NCBI RefSeq assembly: GCF_008326305.1
Contig: NZ_BIXY01000015.1
Span: 1-64,000 of the forward strand
Direction: 5' to 3'
DNA: 64,000 bases
DNA from: Dictyobacter arantiisoli
GTDB taxonomy: Bacteria > Chloroflexota > Ktedonobacteria > Ktedonobacterales > Ktedonobacteraceae
Of this stretch, positions 27,985 to 36,426 are shown one piece after another. Within the stretch, counting starts at the first letter, position 1. Each line of letters opens with the position of its first letter. The position numbers and the translations under genes are program-made. The notes beneath the pieces were generated by a model that saw only the letters and a program-made list of their open reading frames with translations, did not search any database and was not told the origin of the DNA.

Positions 27985-29544
27985 ATGCAGAAATATGAAG
28001 TATTAATAGATGGAAGTGGATTTGGAAATCCATTTCCTATAGCTGTGGCAATGGATATGCCTATTGCTGTACTTATGCCTGAATTGGTACGAACGTTACA
28101 TCTACCAGAAAAAGATTTATTTGGTAAACCTCTCGTTTATGTTTTGCGACATGCCACCAGTGGTCGTATTCTTCCAAACAATCAATCGCTACGTGCTGCT
28201 GGTATTTTGCCTGGTATGCATCTTACTTTGGATTCTTCAATCACGGAGAATGTGCCTGTACCTCCTGTACCTCTTGCATCTACTGAACTGGAACCTGCGC
28301 AAGCCGCGCTGGTCACTCCTCTCGCATCCACTGTAACCGTGCTATCGTCTCCTTCCTCTCCATTCCAGTTGAACAAAGATCTTCATGCATCGGATACTCT
28401 TTCAGATGCAGCGTCATTCGCAACGTTTCCCGCAACAGAGGATGTTCAGGCGCTGAGTACAAAGAAACAAGGCGAAGTATCGCGACGCACGTTCCTATTA
28501 AGTTTTGGGGCGCTCTGTGGTATCGGAGGGATTGGTTTAGCTTATGCTGCGTACCGTTCTTTATTACCAGTCGGAACGGCACTGCCTGTACATACTGCCC
28601 CTGCTCCAACCACACGTCCTGTTGTACAGCGAGCGGTGGTTGCCAGAGCGCGCTTGACGTTTACAAAGCATGCGCAATTTGTGCGTACTGTTGTCTGGTC
28701 ACCTGACGGAACACTATTGGCGAGTGGTGCTGAAGATGCGCATGTCTTTCTTTGGAATCAGAATGGCGTCGTGCAACATGATTTGCAACTGCCAGGTGGT
28801 GTTCATGGGCTTGCTATGTCACCTGATGGTACTCATCTTGCAACGGGCGCCAACACGCAGGTAGCATTCTGGGATACGCATACTGGTCGGCGGGTGGCAC
28901 ACTCAAATCATCGCCATACCCAGGCAGTAAATGGGGTGGCATGGGCAACTCAAAATGCGCAGCAAATCGTTTCAGTCGGCGCTGATGAGCGTGCAATTGT
29001 CTGGGAGCCACAGCATTATCAGGCGCAGTTAACTTATAAACGACAAGCCACACCGCTTACTGCCGTTTCATGGAGTCCCGATGGACAGACGGTAGCTACA
29101 TCCTCTCAAGATGGTATGGTGCATGTCTGGAAGGCTGCTACGGGTCAGGACAACCATGGTTTTTATCAGGATAGCCAATTCGCGACGCGTGCCCTGGCCT
29201 TTGCCCCAGGCGGGATGCAACTTGCCACTGGTAGCGATGATGGGATAGTACGCCTCTGGAATGGACTTCGCTGTATAAATGATGGGATGCAATGTATGGA
29301 TGCTCCTCAACGGCTCCAAATTTCAAAAGCAGCTATCCGAGCCCTTTCCTGGTCTCCTGATGCCCGTTTTCTGGCTGTTGGAACCAATGATGGTAGGCTT
29401 GTCTTGCTACAGACCACATTGCAGATGAAGCAGGTTTTTGCTCAAAATCTGGGAGAGATTGTCCGTAGCATTGTTTGGTCACCTGATGGCAAGCAGTTAG
29501 CCACAGGGAGTGGGAGCAAAGTAACGCTCTGGGATATCATGTAA
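27985..29544 (+). CDS. YukD/EsaB-like ubiquitin-fold domain, internal Tat-type membrane segment, seven-bladed WD40 propeller
   Basis: This 519-residue protein has three parts. Residues 1-85 look like a YukD/EsaB ubiquitin-like domain (VAMDMPIAVLMPELVRTLHL ... YVLRHATSGRILPNNQSL ... AAGILPGMHLTLD). Residues 86-160 are a Pro/Ser/Thr linker. Residues 166-190 are SRRTFLL followed by a hydrophobic stretch, a good twin-arginine-type signal but internal rather than N-terminal. Residues about 220-519 are seven WD40 repeats (VVWSPDGTLLASGAEDAHVF, VSWSPDGQTVATSSQDGMVH, LAFAPGGMQLATGSDDGIVR and so on). The ubiquitin-fold domain should be cytoplasmic and the propeller outside. YukD domains belong to WXG100/type VII secretion; no such genes are nearby, so that link is inference. 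Confidence 0.88.
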   Translation: MQKYEVLIDGSGFGNPFPIAVAMDMPIAVLMPELVRTLHLPEKDLFGKPLVYVLRHATSGRILPNNQSLRAAGILPGMHLTLDSSITENVPVPPVPLASTELEPAQAALVTPLASTVTVLSSPSSPFQLNKDLHASDTLSDAASFATFPATEDVQALSTKKQGEVSRRTFLLSFGALCGIGGIGLAYAAYRSLLPVGTALPVHTAPAPTTRPVVQRAVVARARLTFTKHAQFVRTVVWSPDGTLLASGAEDAHVFLWNQNGVVQHDLQLPGGVHGLAMSPDGTHLATGANTQVAFWDTHTGRRVAHSNHRHTQAVNGVAWATQNAQQIVSVGADERAIVWEPQHYQAQLTYKRQATPLTAVSWSPDGQTVATSSQDGMVHVWKAATGQDNHGFYQDSQFATRALAFAPGGMQLATGSDDGIVRLWNGLRCINDGMQCMDAPQRLQISKAAIRALSWSPDARFLAVGTNDGRLVLLQTTLQMKQVFAQNLGEIVRSIVWSPDGKQLATGSGSKVTLWDIM

Positions 29545-29580
29545 ACATGTAAAAAGCTTTTGTGCTTACATGATATCCCA
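29530..29580. terminator. Terminator hairpin overlapping the last codons of the WD40 gene
   Basis: The 15-bp perfect stem (29530-29544/29566-29580) has its left arm formed by the final four codons and the stop codon of the rightward gene. It lies 8 bp from the stop of the convergent polyprenyl synthase gene. Confidence 0.75.
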
Positions 29581-29587
29581 CTTGTGG

Positions 29588-30709
29588 CTAATAAGCCGCG
29601 GTTTCGACGAATTGAATCATTACTTTCATATCGCCGATGGCTCGACTGGATAAGGATGTGTTAGTGGTGGGATCTGACACAGCATCCAGAGCCTCATATG
29701 CGGTCTGGCATTGCTGTTGTAGGAAGGTGCGACAATAAGCCTGCGTCTGTGTACGTGCGAGAATTGCCAATACCTGCGTGGCTTGTTCACTATCCATCGG
29801 TGTTTCCTGACTATAGATTGTTTGGAGTATTTGAAGATCCTGGCTGTTCGCATGTTCAAGTGCATGGAGAATAGGCAGGCTTTTTTTACGGCGATAGATA
29901 TCCCCTGCCTGTGTCTTCCCCAGTTCTTCGGATGTTGCCCAGACACCAAGCACATCATCACGTACCTGAAAGGCAATCCCGATGGCTTGTCCAAAACTGG
30001 CTAAACGTTGAATCGTAGACTGATCACGTGTACCCAGCATCGCGCCCATCTCAGCGGCGCAGCGCATCAGGGCTGCTGTTTTGCGACCGATCATATCAAG
30101 ATACATCGAGACAGAAATATCCTGGCGTTGCTCAAAGCTGATATCCAGATATTGGCCTTCTGCGATTTCCAGCACGGTACGATCCAGGACAGAGCCTAAA
30201 TGTGCGGCGATATCGCCTTCTACTCCGTTTTCCAGTACCCCCCAGAGTGCAAAGCGTGCCAGGCCAAACATACCATCGCCTGTATTGATGGCTTGTGGTA
30301 CGCCCCAGATATTCCAGAGCGTGGGACGATGGCGGCGCTCTGTATCACCATCTTCGATATCATCGTGAATCAAGGTGAAATTATGGGTAAGTTCGATAGC
30401 GACTGCCGCAGAGAGGGCGCGTTGTAGATAACTCTCTGGAGAGGTAGCATCTTTTGCCAGTTCCCAGGCTCCTGCTGCCTCATAAGCCAGGAGAAGTAAG
30501 GTTGGACGCAGCAATTTTCCAGGATTACTTCTGGTGAGTATCAGATTAGCATCTACCCAGCCCAGATGGTATTGCATTTGTCCATAATAAGCATCAAGGG
30601 CAGCAATCCCGGTTGCGCCAGCGACCTTCTGCAGTGTCGAGCGCAAGGCTGCGTCAATTGAACGCTGATGCCTGAGCAGAGCGGATTGTAAAGTTGTCGA
30701 TAAGACCAT
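29588..30709 (-). CDS. Trans-isoprenyl diphosphate synthase (polyprenyl synthetase)
   Basis: This 373-residue all-helical enzyme has the first aspartate-rich motif LIHDDIEDGD, the second motif QVRDDVLG, and the GKLLRP segment at the IPP site. It elongates allylic diphosphates with IPP; product length cannot be fixed from sequence by eye, though the class serves quinone tails, carotenoids or hopanoid/sterol precursors. The second motif is DDVLG rather than DDxxD, as in several short-chain bacterial members. The gene follows a zinc-finger membrane protein gene by 75 bp on the same strand and probably shares its transcript. Confidence 0.93.
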   Translation of the reverse strand: MVLSTTLQSALLRHQRSIDAALRSTLQKVAGATGIAALDAYYGQMQYHLGWVDANLILTRSNPGKLLRPTLLLLAYEAAGAWELAKDATSPESYLQRALSAAVAIELTHNFTLIHDDIEDGDTERRHRPTLWNIWGVPQAINTGDGMFGLARFALWGVLENGVEGDIAAHLGSVLDRTVLEIAEGQYLDISFEQRQDISVSMYLDMIGRKTAALMRCAAEMGAMLGTRDQSTIQRLASFGQAIGIAFQVRDDVLGVWATSEELGKTQAGDIYRRKKSLPILHALEHANSQDLQILQTIYSQETPMDSEQATQVLAILARTQTQAYCRTFLQQQCQTAYEALDAVSDPTTNTSLSSRAIGDMKVMIQFVETAAY

Positions 30710-30784
30710 GAATATGATGATACGAGATGGTATAGCGCGTAATCGCTATGCGCCTCGTCCCCTTTCTCTCCTCTGTTGCCGATG

Positions 30785-31279
30785 TTATGGGTGTAGATAG
30801 AAGAAAACACCGGCTGCAATGGTGCCAACTACTACGACTGTGCGTGCCAGTCCACGAATACCACCAATTCTACGCAATGGCGAACACATATCGCAATAGC
30901 GATTAATATATTGGTATCGATGTCCTCGCAATCCCTCACGTGCAATGACGACATCTTCGTCCTTGCTCTGGGTATGCAAATCGTCGCAGATATAGCGGCC
31001 GCAGCCATGACAATTCGATTGGTCTACATAATGAGTGGTTTTTGAGAGAGACCACTGATCTGGATAGACCTGGGAACCACAGACATAACACACCTGTGTT
31101 TGTGCCAGCTTCATCTGTTTTTCAGCGCAAGGTGAATGTTGTTGCTTGGGGAAATGTTCCTGACAGAAGCACATATGGCAATCAGGACAACGCCCCAGCG
31201 CTTCCTCAGAGCATTCGTGGCAACGACGAGCGGCATTAACACTACGTTGATAAGTTTGTGTCTCAGTGGTGTTTTGCAT
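30785..31279 (-). CDS. Cys/His zinc-binding protein with C-terminal membrane anchor
   Basis: The 164 residues start with a B-box-like zinc knuckle (RRCHECSEEALGRCPDCHMC, then FCQEHFPKQQHSPC), continue with further pairs (CYVCGSQVY, NCHGCGRYIC, YCDMCSPL), and end with a single hydrophobic helix (RTVVVVGTIAAGVFFYLHP). At least three zinc sites can be formed from the cysteines and histidines. The topology suggests a cytoplasmic zinc domain tethered at the membrane. I do not recognise a named family; similar small Zn-ribbon tail-anchored proteins occur in this lineage. It is upstream of the polyprenyl synthase gene. Confidence 0.75.
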   Translation of the reverse strand: MQNTTETQTYQRSVNAARRCHECSEEALGRCPDCHMCFCQEHFPKQQHSPCAEKQMKLAQTQVCYVCGSQVYPDQWSLSKTTHYVDQSNCHGCGRYICDDLHTQSKDEDVVIAREGLRGHRYQYINRYCDMCSPLRRIGGIRGLARTVVVVGTIAAGVFFYLHP

Positions 31280-31662
31280 ACGTATTTTTATCCCCAGTCG
31301 TTATTGGATGATCACAAAAATAAAGTGATCGTATGTATACAATAAAGATGTTTAAAAACGTGCCTACAGGTAGTATAGCACTGGTAGATCTGTGTGGTAT
31401 AACGAATAAGGCTCTCATCTTGTGTTAGAGGGGCCTGAAAGACCTATTTACTCTCGCTTTGCATGCTCTTTTTTCCCTGTTTTGTGTAGCCAGGAGTAAT
31501 GTGTGTACATGATTCAATTGAGCGCTGGAGAGAGTTGTGTATAGAGAATGGTATCGTCAGTTGTTATTTTATAGAATAGCAACCCCTCTCTGGTATTTTC
31601 ATATGGTAGCGAACACGGTATGATGATGACAGTGTTATGTCGCTAGCAAAGGATGATTATTT
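31280..31662. other. Divergent intergenic region upstream of folP
   Basis: No gene is seen in these 383 bp. An AAAGGATG ribosome site precedes the folP ATG. Short hairpins only; no recognisable riboswitch. Confidence 0.45.
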
Positions 31663-32541
31663 ATGGCTGCATCTGTCAATAATACTTTCCCGCCGATGAG
31701 TTGGGGTGAGCATACAGTTATCTGGGGCCAACAGACATATGTGATGGGGATTGTGAATGCAACGCCCGATTCTTTTTCTGGTGATGGCTTACAAACTGCT
31801 GTGGATTGGGTCCAGCGTGCTGTAGAGCAAGCCCGGCATTTTGTGGCACAGGGAGCGCGGTTTATCGACGTCGGTGGGGAATCTACCAATCCCCATGCGA
31901 CCTTTGTAGAGGTGGCAGAGGAAGCTGCCCGTGTTGTTCCAGTTATCCAGGCGCTACGGACGGCACTACCAGCGGAAATAATTATTTCGATAGACACATA
32001 TAAAGCAGCAGTGGCCTCTCAGGCCCTTGAGGCAGGGGCGGACATGATTAATGATATCTGGGGGCTACAGCATGATCCTGAGATGGCTACCGTTGCTCAT
32101 GAGCATGCTGTGCCGGTAATCTTGATGGCGAATATGCGTGGCTCTACCAGATACGAGATTGTGAGTGATGTCATCCGTTTTTTATCCGCCTCGATTGAGC
32201 GTGCATTGAAAGCTGGCATTGCCTGGGAGCGGATTATGGTTGATCCAGGCATCGGGTTTGGTACAACGCCTGAAGAAAACTTGATACTGCTTCGCCGCCT
32301 GGGCGAGTTGCGTGTGCTGGGACGGCCCATACTATTGGGTACTTCGCGCAAAGCGACAATTGGTCTGGTACTGGGCGGTTTGCCACCATCAGAACGATTA
32401 GAGGGAACGGCTGCCACTGTGGCCTCAGGCATTACTCAGGGGGCGGATATCGTTCGTGTGCATGATGTACCTGAAATCATGCGCGTTGTGAAAATGAGCG
32501 ATGCTATTGTGCGCGGAACATGGTCACAAACTGAGGTGTAA
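31663..32541 (+). CDS. folP: Dihydropteroate synthase
   Basis: This 292-residue TIM-barrel enzyme joins p-aminobenzoate to the pterin diphosphate in folate synthesis. Motifs: MGIVNATPDSFSGDG at strand 1, DVGGESTNPHA at loop 2, SIDTYKA, the NDIWG pterin pocket, DPGIGFGTTPEEN, GTSRKATIG and RVHDV. Two deviations are notable: GGESTRPG is the usual loop 2, so the conserved Arg is Asn here, and the MHM motif reads MANMRG. The rest is intact, so it is probably active. It overlaps nothing and leads into folC after 16 bp, forming an operon of two folate genes. Confidence 0.9.
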   Translation: MAASVNNTFPPMSWGEHTVIWGQQTYVMGIVNATPDSFSGDGLQTAVDWVQRAVEQARHFVAQGARFIDVGGESTNPHATFVEVAEEAARVVPVIQALRTALPAEIIISIDTYKAAVASQALEAGADMINDIWGLQHDPEMATVAHEHAVPVILMANMRGSTRYEIVSDVIRFLSASIERALKAGIAWERIMVDPGIGFGTTPEENLILLRRLGELRVLGRPILLGTSRKATIGLVLGGLPPSERLEGTAATVASGITQGADIVRVHDVPEIMRVVKMSDAIVRGTWSQTEV

Positions 32542-32557
32542 AAAGGAGAGCACTCTT

Positions 32558-33976
32558 ATGAATTATCAAGCAGCATTAGATTATATTTATGGTTTTACCG
32601 ATTATGAACGCAGTGGAAAATATACCAGAGATCGTACTGAAAATATTTCGCGCGAGGTTGAATTATTAAAGTTATTGGGTAATCCCCAGGAACAGTATAG
32701 CAATACATTGATTGCGGGTACCAAAGGAAAAGGCTCAACAGCTGCTTATATAGAGCGTGTGTTACGTGCGGCAGGCCTGCGCACTGGCCTGTATACCCAG
32801 CCTGATTTACACACGTTCCGTGAACGATCACAGGTTAGCGGTCGGCTGATTAGTGAGCAAGAGGTAGCGGATCTGATACCAGAGCTACGTACAGCGGTTG
32901 AGCATATTCAGTCCAGGGAAGCATTTGGTCCATTTATTACCTATGAAGTAGGCACTGCACTGGCTTTCCTGTATTTCGCACGTCAGCAGGTTCAACATGC
33001 CGTTGTCGAGGTGGGCCTGGGAGGACGCCTGGATGCGACCAACGTTACCCATCCTCTGGTTTCGGTCATAGCTTCGATTAGCTATGATCATATGAGTATT
33101 CTTGGTGATACGCTGGCAAAAATCGCGACCGAAAAGGCGGGCATCATTAAACAGAATGGCATTGTGGTGACTTCAGCCCAGTCTCCAGAAGCTCTGCTGG
33201 CAATTGCTGAGATTGCTCGTCAGCGGCAAGCCCAGATGATACGAATTGGAAGTATAGCGGGTGATCCAGCTGAAGCTGAAGTGGCAGCCGGTAAATTACC
33301 TCCTTTGAGTTATCACTATCAGGTGCTTGAGCAGCATGAGACTGGACAACGCTTCTCAATACAAACCCCTGCTGGTAGCTATATGGATCTGGAGACACCG
33401 TTAGTCGGTGTGCATCAGGTGGAGAATGCAACGCTGGCCCTGGCAACGTTGGAGGCTTTACGTGAGAAAGGGATTGCATGGGATGAGGCGGCCTTACGCG
33501 CCGGATTTGCGGCAGTACGTTGGCCTGCACGTATTCAGATTGTGGGACGCGCACCGACTATTGTGGTTGATGGCGCTCATAACGCTGACTCAATGCAAAA
33601 ATTACTGGCAACCTTGCATTCAATCTTCGAGGCCCATCGTGTGCTGTGTGTGGTCGGAGTGAATAAGGATAAAGATCTCTCTCATATGATACAGGAACTG
33701 GCGCAGGTTGATGCAGTCATTCTTACACATGCTAATAATCCACGTGCTGTGTCGCCAGTTGAACTACAGGCACTTTTTGAGGAATATGCACCACATGTAC
33801 CGATCTATCTGGCTGAAACCACGAACCAGGCACTAGATCTGGCGCTAGATCTGGCTGACCAACATGATCTGATTTGTGCGACCGGTTCGCTCTATCTGGC
33901 GGGTGAGGCGTTACGCTGGGCTGCGGCCCATGGCGATGCTGTGGCTGCCTCGGGCATCGAGGGGACCGATCATTAA
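32558..33976 (+). CDS. folC: Dihydrofolate/folylpolyglutamate synthase
   Basis: Start at 32558 (MNYQAALDYIYGF) follows AAAAGGAGA. The 472 residues are full length: ATP P-loop GTKGKGSTAAYIERVL, the mobile loop, the LGGRLDATN motif, the SYDHMSILGDT and KAGIIK segments, and the C-terminal ligase domain with VVDGAHNADSM. It adds glutamate to dihydropteroate and reduced folates. It is co-transcribed with folP, and its stop codon lies within the stem of the downstream terminator. Confidence 0.94.
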   Translation: MNYQAALDYIYGFTDYERSGKYTRDRTENISREVELLKLLGNPQEQYSNTLIAGTKGKGSTAAYIERVLRAAGLRTGLYTQPDLHTFRERSQVSGRLISEQEVADLIPELRTAVEHIQSREAFGPFITYEVGTALAFLYFARQQVQHAVVEVGLGGRLDATNVTHPLVSVIASISYDHMSILGDTLAKIATEKAGIIKQNGIVVTSAQSPEALLAIAEIARQRQAQMIRIGSIAGDPAEAEVAAGKLPPLSYHYQVLEQHETGQRFSIQTPAGSYMDLETPLVGVHQVENATLALATLEALREKGIAWDEAALRAGFAAVRWPARIQIVGRAPTIVVDGAHNADSMQKLLATLHSIFEAHRVLCVVGVNKDKDLSHMIQELAQVDAVILTHANNPRAVSPVELQALFEEYAPHVPIYLAETTNQALDLALDLADQHDLICATGSLYLAGEALRWAAAHGDAVAASGIEGTDH

Positions 33977-34026
33977 AGCTTAATGGTAGCCTTCACCGTT
34001 ACGGTAAAGGCTACCATTAAGCTTTA
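33974..34026. terminator. Bidirectional terminator containing the folC stop codon
   Basis: The 20-bp perfect stem (33974-33993/34007-34026) starts with the TAA of folC and ends 4 bp before the stop of the convergent gene. Confidence 0.85.
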
Positions 34027-34029
34027 TAT

Positions 34030-35610
34030 TTATGACCAGCCTTCGATAGAGAATAATGTGTAGAGGAGTTGGGTGGTGAAGATAAAGAGGAGGTCTGCTG
34101 AAATGGCTTTGTGGGCTGCTTGCTGTTGCAGGAGCATTTGAACTGTTTGTGGATTGAAGATGCCGGTCTGACGAATCGCTTCTGGTGTCAGGGTATGGGC
34201 GATGCTGGCAGTATTGCATATTTGTTCTGGCGTAGGAGCCGGGATGTTAAGCGGAAGGATGGCTGGATGCGCTGGAATGTCCAACTGCTCATGTTGTAGC
34301 AGCGCGGTAAGAATGCCTTTGTCTTGTAGCAGGTTTGCGCTGTTGACCATTGTTTCCATGACATATGGCGTTAGAAATGGTGAGCGGAGTACCATGCTTT
34401 CGTGGATTGCGAGTTGTTGCCAGGGCAGCATCAGCCTATCAGCCAGGTCGAGGTGGAGACCAAGATAATGCTGGCTTTGGAGACTATCTGGAAACTGTCT
34501 GGCCCGACGGATCAATTTTTGGGCGTGACGTGTCTCTTCCCATGCTTCCTCCTTCTGTAGCTGTTGCCTGACGTCTCCTGACCAGAGTTGGGAACTGATG
34601 CTTTCTGCTGGCATACGCGGTTGCCTAAGGGCGGTCAGCCAATCTTCTCTTTCTGGCTGGAGCGGATCTGAGGTGGTTAATCCGAGCAGTGCCTGGGCAC
34701 CCAGCCCGCTAAAAGCGATGCGTGCTCCAGTGATCTGAGCTGCCGTATGCAGAAGCTGATAGATCGCAAGGGAGCGTGTATCACGGCAAGGCGCTTCGAT
34801 CCCCAGTAATGTGGCGTTCCAGCCCTCTGGATCACTATTGGCAGTGATCGCCAGGAGGGATAAATCGTACATGTCTGTGACTCGTTGCACGTTTTTCCAT
34901 GCTTTGGTAGCTAACATTTTTGATGTACCCAATGCGGCTGCAGAAAGCGGTTCTTGGATGTGAGATGCCAGATAGGCTGCGACCAAACTGGAGGCGGAAC
35001 TGCCACTGATGAGACTGATGATCTTGTCGTGTGAGGGTTGTAATGAACTGATGGCTTGTTTGAGTAGTGTTTGAACGTTTGCTGCCAGATCTTCATGTGG
35101 AAGTGGAGCGACCAGTGAAAAATCGCTGGCCGGGCTGACCACTGTTTTAGTGTGTTGCCAGCGTAGAATAGAGCCTGCTGGTACGACGTGAATATCTTTA
35201 AAGGCTGTCCAGGGGGCAGGGATAAAGCCATGGCGTCTCAGGGCCTCCAGGGCCGCGATATGCAGGCACCGGGGAACCCCAACTGCAAAGAGGGCTTTGA
35301 TCTCGCTGGCAAAGAGCAAATTGCCTGGAGCTGGCCAATCTTCAATGTAGAAGAGCGGATAGGCACCTGTCAGCGGACGTCGATAGACCAGGGTACGGCG
35401 ATCGGGCACCCAGTCCAGTACCGCTGATTCCTTCTGTTGCGGCATACTGTAGGCCGTATCAGCAAAGGCGATAAGCCCGGACCCGGCCTGGACACTGCGT
35501 GCGGTTTCCCCGCCATGCCGTTCCAGTATGCCGCCCATTGCCGTTAAGGTCTGTTCAATAATCTCCGGTGGTACTTGTTCGCCTGTCAGCCATCCTGCGA
35601 GCACGGGCAT
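34030..35610 (-). CDS. Degenerate asparagine synthetase-like protein (predicted pseudoenzyme)
   Basis: Start at 35610 (MPVLAGWLTG) is preferred because AGAAAGG lies upstream. The protein follows the AsnB layout over 526 residues: an N-terminal glutaminase-like half and a C-terminal synthetase-like half. But the family's Cys2 nucleophile (MCGIAG) reads MPVLAG, the ATP-PPi loop SGGxDSS reads SGSSASS (about residue 202), and the SGxGADE motif reads SGLGAQAL. Fold-defining segments survive (LLFASEIKALF, PAGSILRWQ, SPFLTPYVMETM). So neither ammonia production nor adenylation is expected; a regulatory or scaffolding role, or an altered chemistry, would be inference. It is convergent with folC and follows a small acidic-protein gene on the same strand. 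Confidence 0.75.
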   Translation of the reverse strand: MPVLAGWLTGEQVPPEIIEQTLTAMGGILERHGGETARSVQAGSGLIAFADTAYSMPQQKESAVLDWVPDRRTLVYRRPLTGAYPLFYIEDWPAPGNLLFASEIKALFAVGVPRCLHIAALEALRRHGFIPAPWTAFKDIHVVPAGSILRWQHTKTVVSPASDFSLVAPLPHEDLAANVQTLLKQAISSLQPSHDKIISLISGSSASSLVAAYLASHIQEPLSAAALGTSKMLATKAWKNVQRVTDMYDLSLLAITANSDPEGWNATLLGIEAPCRDTRSLAIYQLLHTAAQITGARIAFSGLGAQALLGLTTSDPLQPEREDWLTALRQPRMPAESISSQLWSGDVRQQLQKEEAWEETRHAQKLIRRARQFPDSLQSQHYLGLHLDLADRLMLPWQQLAIHESMVLRSPFLTPYVMETMVNSANLLQDKGILTALLQHEQLDIPAHPAILPLNIPAPTPEQICNTASIAHTLTPEAIRQTGIFNPQTVQMLLQQQAAHKAISADLLFIFTTQLLYTLFSIEGWS

Positions 35611-35662
35611 TGGTTCATCGCCTTTCTGCAATCACCGGGCTATTTTAGCCGTTATGTGTGTC

Positions 35663-35935
35663 CTATCTATTATCAACTAGCGGGACATCTGAGCGGCGTA
35701 TCCAATTTTTATTGTAATAGGCATAGGTATCATCGCGATCATAGTATTCATTCGTCAGGTCACACTCGGTCCAGTTTTCCTCAGTGCCCTGTTCGGCTAG
35801 CTTTTTAACGACAGCTTTGATGACATCAGGCCCCTCGGTGCGATCGACACCTGGAAAGAGTTCTTCGGTTACATCACCATCAAACTCAACCACTTGATTT
35901 TTTTTCGTGCCACGTAAAATATAGTACACGTACAT
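35663..35935 (-). CDS. Small acidic hypothetical protein
   Basis: I do not recognise this 90-residue protein. It is rich in Asp, Glu and Tyr (YYDRDDTYAYYNKNW), with an N-terminal beta-strand-like start (MYVYYILRGTKKNQVVEFDG) and no membrane segment or cysteine. It is about 50 bp upstream of the asparagine-synthetase-like gene on the same strand, so the two may be co-transcribed and act together. Confidence 0.65.
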   Translation of the reverse strand: MYVYYILRGTKKNQVVEFDGDVTEELFPGVDRTEGPDVIKAVVKKLAEQGTEENWTECDLTNEYYDRDDTYAYYNKNWIRRSDVPLVDNR

Positions 35936-36426
35936 CTTTGAATTCTCTCCTGCCTCGTATTTGATGAACGCTGGTCATACCTCTGGATCTCTCGCGATTC
36001 AGTCACGATATTCCCGCTCATAGAATGAAAGTAACTGGATCATACCATAACCACGTGGCTCTGTTAAGATGATTTTTTTCTGTGCTTGTTCTCCTATTTT
36101 TGCGATGTCTTTTGTGCTCCTGGAAGATAATATCCAGGATAAATCCTTCCCGACATTGTCTTTCTTTGCAAAATTTTAATGCCTTTAGCCTGTATACATA
36201 TGTTATACTATAGATGCTTGCTCTGGCTTTTATCCACGAATGAGGGCACTTTTACCTGTGGTCATAAACCGATTTTCTGCCAAAAGCCTTTTTTGTTGAA
36301 TTTTCCGTGATCGCATGGTACATTTAACTATATCAGTAGATTAGAACATACGTACAATTTGTTGTAAGGTATGAGGAAGCTACCTGTCAGGGACAGAATG
36401 AAACAAGAACATTATAGGAGTTTTTA
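35936..36426. other. Divergent intergenic region upstream of the C39-like protease gene
   Basis: No gene is seen in these 490 bp. It is AT-rich, with a TATACATATGTTATACTATAG stretch near 36193-36214 that could hold a -10 for either direction. Confidence 0.4.
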
